A DNA stretch of 64,000 bases from NCBI GenBank assembly GCA_046349875.1, contig JAXMBN010000005.1, positions 144,159 through 208,158 on the forward strand. The letters are read 5' to 3'. Positions 17,558 through 27,197 of this stretch are shown here, piece by piece (position 1 is the first letter of the stretch; each line of letters opens with the position of its first letter). The position numbers and the translations under genes are program-made. Below the pieces are notes generated by a model. The model saw only the letters and a list, made by a program, of their open reading frames with translations. It did not search any database and was not told the origin of the DNA. This DNA comes from JAXMBN01 sp046349875. Its GTDB lineage: Bacteria; Planctomycetota; Planctomycetia; Pirellulales; Pirellulaceae.

Positions 17558-19936
17558 CTAAAGCTTCGGAGAGATGGAGGGAAAACACCGTAGGCAGTGG
17601 TTCCATCGCTCGCGAAGAATGATGACACAGGCTTGGTCGATCGCTGGTCGATGGGTTTGAATCCACGCTTCCAAATCAGAGACAGGAGCATAATGAAGAT
17701 GTTGCGCGGCGGAGACGAGTAAATAGCGACGTTCATGATCGAGACTTGTTATCGAAGCAAGCTGTCGATCAAGTTGTTTCGCAATCGTGACTCCACGCGG
17801 ATATTGAATTCGGTCGATCCAATGGGCTCGCCATCGCAGCAGAAACAAGGTCCATCGCAATCGCCGTATCGAAGCACCTCGCCCCGCGATCATGCAAAGG
17901 CTGAGCATTAGGCCTTCTATCCATCGCTTTCGCGTCAACGTCAAGCCAATGAAACCCAATGCGATCGCTGCATACGGGATCGGATGTGTGCGTATGGAAT
18001 CGCTGCATGACCATAGAAACTCCAGACCACACTGCAGCCAAGTTCGATACTCGAGAGGAGCTTCAAAGCCGGGGGTCGCTTCGAGAGGAACCCAAAGACC
18101 ATGTCGATAGACTTCGATCCACGTGTGCATATTCTTTGCATAAACTTCGGATTGTCCGGAACGATAGTTGTAATCCGAAGGAGATACATAAAAGCCCATC
18201 ACCATCCGACAAGGTACATGAATGCTGCGAAGGAGCATGGCTGCCGAGCTTGCAAAGAGATAGTCGGGCCCCGACTTGTTATCGAACAGGTAGCGAACAG
18301 AATTGGAGGCTGACTGAGGAACACGTACATTGGGATCGTATTGAAAATCCTCTTGCAGCGAACGAACGATCGATTCAATGCCACGCCAATGGTCGATTCC
18401 AGCGACTCCGGCGCGTCGCGTTGCTTCTTCCTTGAGCCATGTGAAGTCTGATGGGACTTGCAACCAAGGGTTTTCATCAGGCGATTGAACCGACGAGTCT
18501 TCTTTCGATTCTGAGCGAAAAGCATGAAGCTTGGGCAGAACATACTGCTGTCGTACGACGGTCATGGAGGGAATGTAGTCGCGATTTGTCATGCATAGCT
18601 GTTGGTCTGGCGTCCATCCGAAAAAGTCAGGGCGATCGATTCGATCGATATGCACGTGTGTCGCTTGAGCAGGTGTGGGGATGCGAGAGGATCGATAGCC
18701 GATCAGCTTGATAGCCAAAGGTTCGATCAGGGAGTGCGTCCATCGCATCGAAGGTCGACCACAACGAATCCAGGGCTTTCCATAGTGCGATTCCAAGGAA
18801 ATCGATTCCTGAGAGCTTTCGGAAAGCGTGGAACGCCATGCCGAACCATCAAAATGATCGTACGTTTCAAAACGAAGATGAAGAGGCGTTTTGCCTTGCA
18901 GAAAGAACAGAGCTCGACTTTCGATGGATGTCGTCGTACGAGTTTTGTCCCTAGCTAGTTGGCTTCGGACCGTAGAAAACTCTTTGCTAGATGATTTGGA
19001 TTCTCGAGTGTCCTTCTTGGCCTCTTGGACTGTCGCTTGGATCGCGACGGCTTGTTGCATCTTCTGCTTCTTGGTTGCAGGCTCACCGAAAACATCGGTG
19101 GCAAGATCATAGAGGGTCGGAAGTTGGGACTCTAAAAAGAGATCGCTTTCGACAGGTCCAAATGTGGTGGCATTGTCTTTCGCAGCAACCAACATCGACC
19201 CATCACCGACGCCGTTACGAGCAGATTCGTCGGCGCCTTGGTTGCCTCCCGAAGTTGGCATGAAACCTTGCAATGCATACGCCTCGATGCCCGATCGATG
19301 CGCGAGAATCGCGGCCGACCCAGCCAACATCAAAATGAGGATGACTGCCGAGACTCGTAAACGGAAGAGAGGAATCGCATCGGTGGCAGTCAGCCCCGGA
19401 TCTAGCTGTTCCCAATGGCGGACCATCAACCACCACATCACTAGAATTCCAAAGATGGACGCCGTGATGAGAATCTCCATGCGATCCGAGGTAGCAAGGC
19501 AGAATAAGGTTGTGAAGCATGCCATCAACAGCGATGTCCAGCTTTGACGTGACGAGTGTGCAAGGGATGCAAGGATGAGCGTGGCATTCTGAAAGAGGTT
19601 CATCCACACAAGTTCATTGGCTTCGTAGGGCCATTGCAGAGACCACTGGACCACTTGGCTGATCCATGGGGCCATGATGGCAAGCCCAGCCAGTCCTGTT
19701 CGGTACCATGTCGTGGCGTGATGCGGACCACGAAGGCAAAGCCATCGCAAAATTCCTGCAACGATCAACACGCATATCCACTCCGACAGAAGCCAGGATT
19801 TCCATTGGCTTGGTTCGATGCGGACCTGGAGACAGGCAATCGAAGCGACCGACGCTAAGAGAAGTGTGAACCAACGATCTTGCAAGGGACTCGTTGCACG
19901 ACTGGATAACTGCGAAGATCGCGGACCTAATTCCAT
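17558..19936 (-). CDS. TgpA-like membrane protein with degenerate transglutaminase domain
   Basis: 792-residue membrane protein in the DUF3488/transglutaminase layout: six or so N-terminal membrane helices, a periplasmic region, a transglutaminase-like domain and a C-terminal membrane segment (YAAIALGFIGLTL). The core matches the family as DYLFASSAAMLLRSIHVPCR and MHTWIEVY, then PLEATPGF. The nucleophile Cys expected before the FAS helix is replaced by Asp (GPDYLFAS, Asp558), and the DPTPG Asp by Glu, leaving only the His; catalysis as a transglutaminase or peptidase is unlikely. GGAGG nine bases upstream supports the ATG at 19936, which overlaps the DUF58 stop by 10 bases. The role may be structural or binding. 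Confidence 0.88.
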   Translation of the reverse strand: MELGPRSSQLSSRATSPLQDRWFTLLLASVASIACLQVRIEPSQWKSWLLSEWICVLIVAGILRWLCLRGPHHATTWYRTGLAGLAIMAPWISQVVQWSLQWPYEANELVWMNLFQNATLILASLAHSSRQSWTSLLMACFTTLFCLATSDRMEILITASIFGILVMWWLMVRHWEQLDPGLTATDAIPLFRLRVSAVILILMLAGSAAILAHRSGIEAYALQGFMPTSGGNQGADESARNGVGDGSMLVAAKDNATTFGPVESDLFLESQLPTLYDLATDVFGEPATKKQKMQQAVAIQATVQEAKKDTRESKSSSKEFSTVRSQLARDKTRTTTSIESRALFFLQGKTPLHLRFETYDHFDGSAWRSTLSESSQESISLESHYGKPWIRCGRPSMRWTHSLIEPLAIKLIGYRSSRIPTPAQATHVHIDRIDRPDFFGWTPDQQLCMTNRDYIPSMTVVRQQYVLPKLHAFRSESKEDSSVQSPDENPWLQVPSDFTWLKEEATRRAGVAGIDHWRGIESIVRSLQEDFQYDPNVRVPQSASNSVRYLFDNKSGPDYLFASSAAMLLRSIHVPCRMVMGFYVSPSDYNYRSGQSEVYAKNMHTWIEVYRHGLWVPLEATPGFEAPLEYRTWLQCGLEFLWSCSDSIRTHPIPYAAIALGFIGLTLTRKRWIEGLMLSLCMIAGRGASIRRLRWTLFLLRWRAHWIDRIQYPRGVTIAKQLDRQLASITSLDHERRYLLVSAAQHLHYAPVSDLEAWIQTHRPAIDQACVIILRERWNHCLRCFPSISPKL

Positions 19937-21204
19937 GTCACGCATCCTCCAGTTCCGATCTGTTCTTGCCAAACGCGAAGAATGGATTGAGGATCCGTCT
20001 GTTCGAGAGATGCCATCGATGCATCTTGCTTTGAAGTTGAAATAGGATTCGACAAACTCGCGTTCACCGCATCCATTCGATCTGCAAGAAACCAAGCGAT
20101 ACGATTGTTCGAGTTTGAAAAGAGCGAGCGAAGCTCTTCCATGCGATGACGCATGGTCACTACCCAGCACCAATCGTCGGGATGGCGATGGCATCGGCTG
20201 TACCCATAGTCGGCACTCACATTCCAACGGAAAAGAGCTAACTCGTCGAAGAGTTTGGGAATGCGGCTGGGAGTTAGCGATGTAACCAAAGGACGATCAC
20301 CGACCATCACACGCACATGCCATCCCTGTTCAATCAGGTGCTTCGCGGCACTCGCTACAAACGACAAGAGCGATTCTCCTGCGAGTTCATCCGAAGATGT
20401 GCATGCTTTTGGGTCGATCCATAGCGTCGCGCAGCTTACCCCGCGATCTTGCCGTTCACAAACTACCAGCGCGTTGCGACGAGCCGACTGAGACCAATGA
20501 ATACTGCGAAGGGGATCGCCTTCTCGATAGGGTCGCACACCCGTCCAATCCCCTTCATTTCCTGCGCGTTGCCGAAGATTTCCTCGAGCCGCGTTGGGAC
20601 CGGCCACATCCTCTGGAAACCCATTGAGTTCGACGGTCCGCGGCCATACGAGAATCGTTTTGGAAACTTCTACTTCTTTCCAAACGCTCCAAAGTCCGAA
20701 AGGAAAGGATGTACCGATGCGAACTTTGGTTCGAGGAAAAACTCCTCGTCGTTGAGGCGACGTTTTCCATTGGAACTGGCTATTAGCAAAGGCTGGAATG
20801 CGTCCAAATGCGATCGGTTGATCGCGTTGCGTATCGACGCACAGTTCGTCATCGGAGTGAATTACCATTCCCCACACCGGAAATGGAAGGCTGTTGCGAA
20901 AGCGAATCGAAACAGTGATTTCGTCTCCTGCTTCACATCGCGGTTCCTTCCAATGCAATGTTGCTTGCAAGCCACGGGTCGAGATCCATGGCCACACGCA
21001 TCCGACAAGGGCAATGCCAACAATGATCGCTGAGGCAAAGAATGCCTTCGGTGCGACGACGATTCCGAGAAGTATCGACGCAATCAAGGCCAAGAATAGC
21101 CAGCCGATTGGCTTCTTCAGCCAATAGACATAAACGTTCCATTGCGGGCAAAAATCATAGTGAAGCAAAGCTCGCCAACGAGCTATCGGCTGTAGTGGAG
21201 CCAT
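19927..21204 (-). CDS. DUF58 membrane protein
   Basis: 425-residue DUF58 protein. Two adjacent N-terminal hydrophobic helices (IGWLFLALIASILLGIVV, FFASAIIVGIALVGCVW) are followed by a beta-rich region and the family hallmark GVRPYREGDPLRSIHWSQSARRN (key residues YREGDP and HW), then a VWA-like domain. DUF58 proteins are the standard partner of MoxR ATPases. The ATG at 21204 has AAGGA upstream at good spacing; a longer frame to 21255 lacks a ribosome site. It is the first gene of the minus-strand run DUF58, TgpA-like, MoxR, small lipoprotein-like, permease. Confidence 0.92.
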   Translation of the reverse strand: MAPLQPIARWRALLHYDFCPQWNVYVYWLKKPIGWLFLALIASILLGIVVAPKAFFASAIIVGIALVGCVWPWISTRGLQATLHWKEPRCEAGDEITVSIRFRNSLPFPVWGMVIHSDDELCVDTQRDQPIAFGRIPAFANSQFQWKTSPQRRGVFPRTKVRIGTSFPFGLWSVWKEVEVSKTILVWPRTVELNGFPEDVAGPNAARGNLRQRAGNEGDWTGVRPYREGDPLRSIHWSQSARRNALVVCERQDRGVSCATLWIDPKACTSSDELAGESLLSFVASAAKHLIEQGWHVRVMVGDRPLVTSLTPSRIPKLFDELALFRWNVSADYGYSRCHRHPDDWCWVVTMRHRMEELRSLFSNSNNRIAWFLADRMDAVNASLSNPISTSKQDASMASLEQTDPQSILRVWQEQIGTGGCVTWN

Positions 21205-21435
21205 GAGCGGATTCCTTGGAAGCTTCCACGCGAACGAGAGATTTTCCCTGTTCACGAGAAGAGAAAACGTTTTCAGCTAAAAACGCCACGGAATGAGATC
21301 CGCTTTGGATTCCGATAGAAGAGGTCGTCACCAATGTGGCTAAGTGGGCACGAATGCAATAAGCAAACAAGACACAGTAGCTTGGTTCATGCGAACGTTG
21401 GCGCACGAATCCTCTCGATCCATCCAGAGCGGTCT

Positions 21436-21942
21436 CTAGCTCAAAGCCGGTGGGCCGCGGATAGGGAGATACGGCAAGTCACCTTGCCGTGGAGGAAGAA
21501 GGATGCCAGTGTCGGCATCGCTAACGAGCGTCGAACTTCCATCCCATTGAACGATTTCGATTTGGCATCGAACTTGGTCCAAAAGTTTGCACAAGGAGCA
21601 ATCGTCGCGAAGGTCCCATGCTGGAAGTACGTCGCTTGCAATCGGTTCTTCCGATGCAATAACGGTTTCGTGGTGATGGCAATGATGCGAACAATGGGTC
21701 TCCACGTGGGAGTGGCACCCACTGCCATGTCCGTGATCATGGGTGGCCACGGAGTGGTTGTGGTGATGGAAAATGGGAAGGGCGTGCAGCCCCTGACCCG
21801 CGACAAAGAGGAGGGCGTACATGACGAGCATCGTCACGCGAACCCAGCTTTTTCGAGAGTCAATCCACATCGTCGTGCACCCAAGTCCAATCATTCGAAG
21901 GAAAATCGCATCCATCGAGCCAATCCCTTTTAGGATACGCAC
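21436..21942 (-). CDS. His-rich DUF2946-like protein
   Basis: Up to 168 residues. After one hydrophobic segment (VTMLVMYALLFVAGQGLHALP) comes a metal-binding-looking run with many His (FHHHNHSV, HDHGHGSGCHSH, HCSHHCHHH), then CSLCKLL and a C-terminal RGPPALS. The Cys pair and terminal RGPP are features of DUF2946, small exported proteins often near copper or other metal genes. Several in-frame starts exist (21942, 21915, 21894, 21870) with no clear ribosome site; 21870 places the hydrophobic segment best as a signal. No metal transporter is adjacent, so a role in periplasmic metal binding is inference. It is divergent from the DUF485 gene. Confidence 0.7.
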   Translation of the reverse strand: MRILKGIGSMDAIFLRMIGLGCTTMWIDSRKSWVRVTMLVMYALLFVAGQGLHALPIFHHHNHSVATHDHGHGSGCHSHVETHCSHHCHHHETVIASEEPIASDVLPAWDLRDDCSLCKLLDQVRCQIEIVQWDGSSTLVSDADTGILLPPRQGDLPYLPIRGPPALS

Positions 21943-22132
21943 AAGTCGATGGTGAGTTCAAGGGATTTCGGACCCAGAAATGGCGACGGTCGGTGAAACT
22001 TCTCCTCAAAACTGTGGAAAGTCTTGCCTCGTAGCCTTACGAACCTATTTTCACACTTACTTAGCAGCGGACCTCAACGTCGGGTACACTCTTGTCTTTC
22101 CCCATTCGTTCCTCTCTGATTCCTAATCCTCT

Positions 22133-22411
22133 ATGACCCTTCATCACGCTAATGTTCAGCCGGATGCACCTGAAGATCCCAAACAAATTGCTCGCAATGC
22201 AAGGATTGGGATCCTCTTGTTTTGGTTCTATTTTCTCTTTTATGCGACCTACGTGCTGATCAATACGTTTGTTCCTGCGTGGATGGAATGGACGCCCCTC
22301 TTGGGTATCAACATGGCGGTGCTCTCGGGGATGGGCTTGATCGCCTTAGCCGTGATCATGGCATTTGCCTATGGATTGATGTGTCGCCAGAAGAAAGGAG
22401 GACTGTCATGA
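22133..22411 (+). CDS. DUF485 membrane protein (symporter partner)
   Basis: 92-residue protein with two membrane helices (IGILLFWFYFLFYATYVLI and NMAVLSGMGLIALAVIMAF), the layout of DUF485/YjcH. In many bacteria DUF485 genes precede the cation/acetate symporter ActP and the two are co-transcribed. Here the stop TGA overlaps the next ATG as ATGA. The direct biochemical role of DUF485 is not established. The region upstream (21943-22132) is shared with the divergent His-rich gene and should hold the promoter. Confidence 0.9.
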   Translation: MTLHHANVQPDAPEDPKQIARNARIGILLFWFYFLFYATYVLINTFVPAWMEWTPLLGINMAVLSGMGLIALAVIMAFAYGLMCRQKKGGLS

Positions 22412-24135
22412 ATCCTTCTTCGTTGGCATTGCCGTTAGCTGTACAGTTCGATCCGCTTGCTCTTGCGGTCTTCTTGGCCATCGTTGGCTTAACGATTGGC
22501 CTAAGCTTCTATCTGGGAGCTCGAGCCAAATCGGCGAGTGGTTACTTTGCAGCGGGTGGAGGTATCCACTGGTTCGTCAATGGTGTCGCATTCGCGGGTG
22601 ATTACCTATCGGCAGCATCCTTTCTTGGGATCTGCGGCATGATCGCTTTCTTTGGTTACGATGGGTTTCTCTATTCGATTGGGTATCTTGCAGGTTGGGT
22701 AGTTGCATTATTCGTTGTTGCCGAACCGCTCAAGCGAATGGGGAAGTATACCTTTGCCGATGCGCTCGATAGCCGATTTCAATCACGGGGTATACAAATC
22801 GCGGTTGGATTGAGCACCCTAGCGGTGAGCATCTTCTACTTGATTCCACAGATGGTTGGGGCTGGTGCCTTGATACGACCATTGTTGGATGTTCCGCATT
22901 ACGCAGGCGTGACCATCGTGGGGACGGTGGTGATCATTATCGTGGTGACGGCCGGCATGGTGTCCACCACCTACGTTCAGTTTCTCAAAGGTGGATTGCT
23001 CATTTTCTTCTCGACGATATTGACCATTCTGATTCTCAACCGAGGCTTAGAGGTTGGAGCCAATACGTCCGATGGCAAGCCGCTGATGGATGAAATGCAA
23101 TCGGTAGGAGGCAAGGGAGATTTGCCGCGAATCGGCCATGTGGCCAAGCTACCCAATGGCGAAACAAAGACAGGTCCTCTAGGCCCGATCGGATTCTTGT
23201 CGACCTTTCAGCAAAGCGAGATGGTTCTTTGGAGTTCCAAAACGTCGACCGACGGAACCAAGACCACGACTTACTCGGCCCGCGTGGTACCTGGAAGCGA
23301 AATACTGCGACCTGGCAATTCACCAACATTCAAAGGGATTCGAAGCGAAAGCAGCCTTGCTCGCATGAACTTTCTTTCGTTGATGTTGGCTTTGTTTTGT
23401 GGGACTGCTTCGCTACCTCACATCTTGATTCGCTATTACACCGTCAAGGATCAAGCTTCAGCGAGGAAAAGTACGATCGTCGGCATCGTGAGCATTGGGT
23501 TCTTCTATGTTCTGACGCTATACATGGGACTTGGAGCCATGACCAGCGGTGCGATCGATGTTCGTGATTCCAATATGGCAGCACCTCTGCTAGCGCGATC
23601 CTTCTCGCCGTGGCTCTTTGCGATCATTTCGGCCATTGCATTCACAACGGTGTTGGGTACGGTCAGTGGTTTGATCATTGCGGCCAGTGGTGCGATTGTT
23701 CACGATCTCATCAGCAGCGTTTTCAAGGTTCAGCTCAATGATCATCAGCAGGTTCGCGTGGCTAAGTTTGCCTCGGTGGGTGTGGGCGCGATCGCGATAT
23801 GCCTTGGAATACTCTTTGGTGGCATGAATGTTACCTACCTCGTAGGTTGGGCATTCAGCGTGGCCGCATCGGCCAATCTGCCAGCGTTGGTGATGTTGCT
23901 CTTCTGGAAGCGGACCACGGCTGCAGGCATCACAGCTTCCGTCCTCGTCGGGATGATCTCCTCGCTTGGATGGATTCTGATGAGTGGCGATACCTACAAG
24001 AACATTTATGGACTGCCTGAAGGAGACGCATTGGTACCCTTCAGTCAACCTGGAATCGTGACCATTCCATTAGCCTTCCTGACGTTGGTGGTGGTCTCGT
24101 TGATGACAGGTCGCAAATCCGAAGTGAAAGCCTAG
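22408..24135 (+). CDS. actP: Sodium:solute symporter, ActP-like (cation/acetate)
   Basis: 575-residue symporter of the SSS family with about thirteen membrane helices. ActP-like features are SASGYFAAGGGIHWFVNGVAFAGDYLSAASF (key residues AGGGI, N and GDYLSAASF) and PHILIRYYTVKD. AAAGGAGG at 22394-22401 six bases before the ATG fixes the start; the frame extends further upstream but only as a shadow of DUF485. An insert of about 110 residues between two helices (about 23040-23350) is hydrophilic and longer than in the Escherichia coli protein. The substrate is probably acetate or a similar short-chain acid, by family and by DUF485 context; that is inference. Confidence 0.9.
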   Translation: MNPSSLALPLAVQFDPLALAVFLAIVGLTIGLSFYLGARAKSASGYFAAGGGIHWFVNGVAFAGDYLSAASFLGICGMIAFFGYDGFLYSIGYLAGWVVALFVVAEPLKRMGKYTFADALDSRFQSRGIQIAVGLSTLAVSIFYLIPQMVGAGALIRPLLDVPHYAGVTIVGTVVIIIVVTAGMVSTTYVQFLKGGLLIFFSTILTILILNRGLEVGANTSDGKPLMDEMQSVGGKGDLPRIGHVAKLPNGETKTGPLGPIGFLSTFQQSEMVLWSSKTSTDGTKTTTYSARVVPGSEILRPGNSPTFKGIRSESSLARMNFLSLMLALFCGTASLPHILIRYYTVKDQASARKSTIVGIVSIGFFYVLTLYMGLGAMTSGAIDVRDSNMAAPLLARSFSPWLFAIISAIAFTTVLGTVSGLIIAASGAIVHDLISSVFKVQLNDHQQVRVAKFASVGVGAIAICLGILFGGMNVTYLVGWAFSVAASANLPALVMLLFWKRTTAAGITASVLVGMISSLGWILMSGDTYKNIYGLPEGDALVPFSQPGIVTIPLAFLTLVVVSLMTGRKSEVKA

Positions 24136-24158
24136 CGCGGATGCGAACGAGAAATCGA

Positions 24159-25073
24159 TCAAGCAAAGTTTCGCAAATAGCGAAAGCTCTGTCGTAGCGA
24201 TTCCTTGCGGTTGTCGAGCGATCCTTCGTAGGCGCGATCCTCGACCTCGACGCAAACAGGTCCTTGGTATCCGGTGTCGGCCAAAACAGAGAAGAATTGA
24301 CCCCATTGTATTTCACCAAGCCCAGGAAGCTTCGGCGTGTGGTACTCAAGGGGATGGGCGAGAATCCCGACATCGTTGAGTCGATGCCGATCGATCCGCA
24401 CATCTTTGGCGTGAACATGAAAGATCCGATCGGCGAAGTCGCGAAGGGGAGCCAAATAGTCCATCTGTTGCCACACCATGTGGGATGGATCGTAATTGAG
24501 CCCCAGATTGGGACTTCCTAGATCCGCAAAAAGGCGACGCCATATCTTTGGCGACACGGCTATATTCTTTCCTCCTGGCCATTCGTCTTTGGAAAACAAC
24601 ATGGGACAGTTCTCAATCCCAATCTTGACTCCGTGCTTCTCGGCAAGATCGACGAGGGGCTTCCAGGTGGCGAGCAACCTTGGCCAGTTCTCATCGACGC
24701 TCTTTGTATAGTCTCGGCCGATAAACGTATTGACGTTCTTGAGTCCTAGTTTGGGGGCAAACTCGATTAGCTTCGCTAGGTGGTCGACAGCGATCTTAGC
24801 TTCAGCTTCGTTGGGCGACAAGCAGTTGGGGTAATAGCCCAGCGCACTCATTTTCACGTTGGATGTTTCCATACGCTTTTGAATCGCGGCGATACCAGCG
24901 TCATTGGTGGAATGAATGTCGATATGGGTAATCCCTGAGTAGCGTCGCTCGGCTTTGCTAACGGGCCAGCACATCACTTCGACACATGCATAGCCAACGT
25001 CCGCGGCAAATGAAAAGACCTCGTCAAAATTTAGGTCTGGAAGAATTGCGCTGGCGAATCCTAGTTGTATCAC
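24159..25073 (-). CDS. Sugar phosphate isomerase/epimerase-like TIM barrel
   Basis: About 304 residues in the AP endonuclease 2/xylose isomerase-like TIM barrel superfamily. Metal-site strand ends are seen as EVMCWP, GIENCPM, NYDPSHMVW, HVHAKD and CVEVED. The protein begins naturally at VIQLGFASAILPD; its GTG codon at 25073 has AGGTGG six bases upstream and is preferred. The longer frame to 25151 or 25178 gives an unrelated N-terminus. Substrate unknown; homologues in Planctomycetes often act in sugar or inositol metabolism. It is convergent with the symporter gene. Confidence 0.85.
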   Translation of the reverse strand: MIQLGFASAILPDLNFDEVFSFAADVGYACVEVMCWPVSKAERRYSGITHIDIHSTNDAGIAAIQKRMETSNVKMSALGYYPNCLSPNEAEAKIAVDHLAKLIEFAPKLGLKNVNTFIGRDYTKSVDENWPRLLATWKPLVDLAEKHGVKIGIENCPMLFSKDEWPGGKNIAVSPKIWRRLFADLGSPNLGLNYDPSHMVWQQMDYLAPLRDFADRIFHVHAKDVRIDRHRLNDVGILAHPLEYHTPKLPGLGEIQWGQFFSVLADTGYQGPVCVEVEDRAYEGSLDNRKESLRQSFRYLRNFA

Positions 25074-25255
25074 GGCCAACCACCTTATCGGAAGGAATCG
25101 AGGAGAGAGGCGTAGCGAGGAGACGAGAGCCCAGCCACTTGTAAGGCTCATCGTCGGATGTTCATCACTGGAGAACACCTACAGTATAACGCTCCCGCAT
25201 GCCTGTTAGGATGGGATCCACACGAGCGATGGGACGATTCGAGACGCGACTACCA

Positions 25256-26854
25256 TCACTTGACTTGGATCGTCGCTGAACCGCTAGCCACTCCATGGGG
25301 ACATGTCAGATATGCCCTCGCGACGAACCGTCCTTTGGCATCTGACGGAAGGGTGAGGCTCGCTTGAATCTTTCCTTGTGGGCAAGGGACTTCGAGTGAC
25401 TGAAGGACTAGATCGTTCGCTGCTTCATGGGTTTCGTTCATGCTCTGCAGCGAAGCTTCATCACCTTGGTATCGCGACCGCGATCTTACATTCGGGGGCA
25501 AGTAGTCACGACGATAGGTAAGTTCGATGCGTGCATGAGTGGCATCTTGAGGGCCCTGCCCTTGAATCTCAATGGTATCGCCGGGAGAAGCACGTGAAGG
25601 TGCCGTTATATCAAAGGTAGTGGGATGAAAGAGATTCAGCGTTGGGTCACCCAAGATATGCATCAAGCGGAGATGCTCGAGTCGCTCTTGAGCCAGATCG
25701 TGTCCTTCGGGACTCAAGGCCGATGCCAAGGCTGTCAAAGGCTTGAGTGATTTGGGAGACTCTTCTTCTCGAACCATGCGACGCTTGGCTTCGAGCAAGA
25801 GTTCGCCCAAGGTGGACGTGTGGTCCTTAAAACAAAGATCGAGCATCTGGCTAGCGAGGGCACTCATACCATACGGCATGGTCATTCGGGTTCCTGCGAT
25901 CGCAGCGATCGGGCCTTTGGGGAGCATCACGATCTTTTCTGCAAGGCAGTCTTGATAAGCATCGAAGGCACCGGTGTAACAAGCAAGGAACACGGCGATG
26001 GGTGGACCTTGTTCGATGGAGACTTGATCGAGTGATTGTGTATTGAGCAGATCGAATTCATTGCGATCCACTTGAAATCGATCCAAGGTTGCAACGTGTC
26101 CATGGCCTATATAAATCCAAAAAAGCGATCCTTGATTCAGTCGGTCCAGCAGTTTCTTCTGGAAGTCGAATGGATTTGGGCAGTAGACGCTGGTTGGGCT
26201 TGCATAGCACATCCCAAGCGTAAACTGGTTGGGTATTCCTTCGGTAAGCAACCGACGCGTAACAGCTTCGATGGCTCCGTCCGCTAAAGGCCCAAAACCG
26301 CCGACACCAGCAACGACATTGATCTTGTGTCGCCATTCACCAAAATCTTCAGAGCGTTCATATTCGACGACTCGCCGTAGGTACTCGCCAAGTTGTTCGG
26401 CAGAGTCGGCTGGGATACGTCCAATGGCAACATCCGGGATGTTGTCGTCGTCTAAATCCGAATAAGGAAGGTCACTGCCGATGGTTGGTTCAGAACCAAA
26501 CTTTTTGACGACCTCGGATCGAAGGTAAAACGTGGGAATGGAGTTGGACTTATCCACCTTGGGCGCGTTGATAGGGGTGGTGATCGTATCCCCTGCGAGA
26601 ACCACGAACTTGCGTTTGGTAGTGCTCGCTTTCAGTTCTTGATGAACGGTCTTTTTTAAGTCTTCGGGATCGGAGGCCGTATCGATTTCTACGATGCGGA
26701 ACCCTTGGGATTGACGAAACTTCTTCCAATCTTCCAGGGCAGGTGCGAAGGCTGCAGGACGAACAACAATGGCCAGCGGTGCATCGGCCGACGTGTTTTG
26801 TGGCGCTGCCACCAAGGTGCATTGCGTAAGAAGAACCAATAGCGTTGAGAGCAT
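25256..26854 (-). CDS. Exported gingipain-like (C25) cysteine peptidase
   Basis: 532-residue protein with an N-terminal signal (MLSTLLVLLTQCTLVAA). The catalytic domain resembles peptidase family C25: a Rossmann-like part (KFVVLAGD), then the catalytic His251 in IYIGHGHV and Cys292 in FLACYTGAFD, followed by MTMPYGMSALASQMLD. The C-terminal ~120 residues are beta-rich and may form an immunoglobulin-like domain. Calcium-loop-like DLDDDNIPD (about 133-141) precedes the catalytic domain, as in gingipains. Activity and substrate specificity are inferred. It is probably transcribed alone. Confidence 0.85.
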   Translation of the reverse strand: MLSTLLVLLTQCTLVAAPQNTSADAPLAIVVRPAAFAPALEDWKKFRQSQGFRIVEIDTASDPEDLKKTVHQELKASTTKRKFVVLAGDTITTPINAPKVDKSNSIPTFYLRSEVVKKFGSEPTIGSDLPYSDLDDDNIPDVAIGRIPADSAEQLGEYLRRVVEYERSEDFGEWRHKINVVAGVGGFGPLADGAIEAVTRRLLTEGIPNQFTLGMCYASPTSVYCPNPFDFQKKLLDRLNQGSLFWIYIGHGHVATLDRFQVDRNEFDLLNTQSLDQVSIEQGPPIAVFLACYTGAFDAYQDCLAEKIVMLPKGPIAAIAGTRMTMPYGMSALASQMLDLCFKDHTSTLGELLLEAKRRMVREEESPKSLKPLTALASALSPEGHDLAQERLEHLRLMHILGDPTLNLFHPTTFDITAPSRASPGDTIEIQGQGPQDATHARIELTYRRDYLPPNVRSRSRYQGDEASLQSMNETHEAANDLVLQSLEVPCPQGKIQASLTLPSDAKGRFVARAYLTCPHGVASGSATIQVK

Positions 26855-27197
26855 GGAAGGGTCCAGCGACGACTTGGAGGGTGGTAGCGAAAAATCTGTT
26901 CTAACCGATTGTTAGGATTGGGGCCAAGTCCGATTCGAGGGGCGGGGTAAGCAATGCGGCGGCATAATCGGAAATTTCGCTATGGATTCGCTTTTCGCCT
27001 GCGAAAAATCGATTTTCCGTCCCGCATGGCCCATAGGTGTGGCCTAGGTTCGAGATGTTGATTCTCTTGCCCCGCGGATCAGCTTACCAATGCAAATCTG
27101 ACGTTCCATCCGCAACCATCGTGTGGGTTGATTCCCACATCGACGAAAACGATCCTGCCCCATCGTTTACCGAGCGTGATGTCAAAGAGGCAAACTC
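26855..27197. promoter_or_regulatory. Intergenic region between divergent C25 peptidase and sensory operon
   Basis: No coding frame of note. Two hairpins are visible: TTTTCG/CGAAAA around 26992-27007 and TGTGGG/CCCACA at 27122-27139, the second lying 58 bases before the binding-protein ATG and so probably in its leader. AAAGAGG at 27184-27190 is its ribosome site. Promoters for both divergent genes must lie here, but I cannot assign -35/-10 boxes with confidence. Confidence 0.5.
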
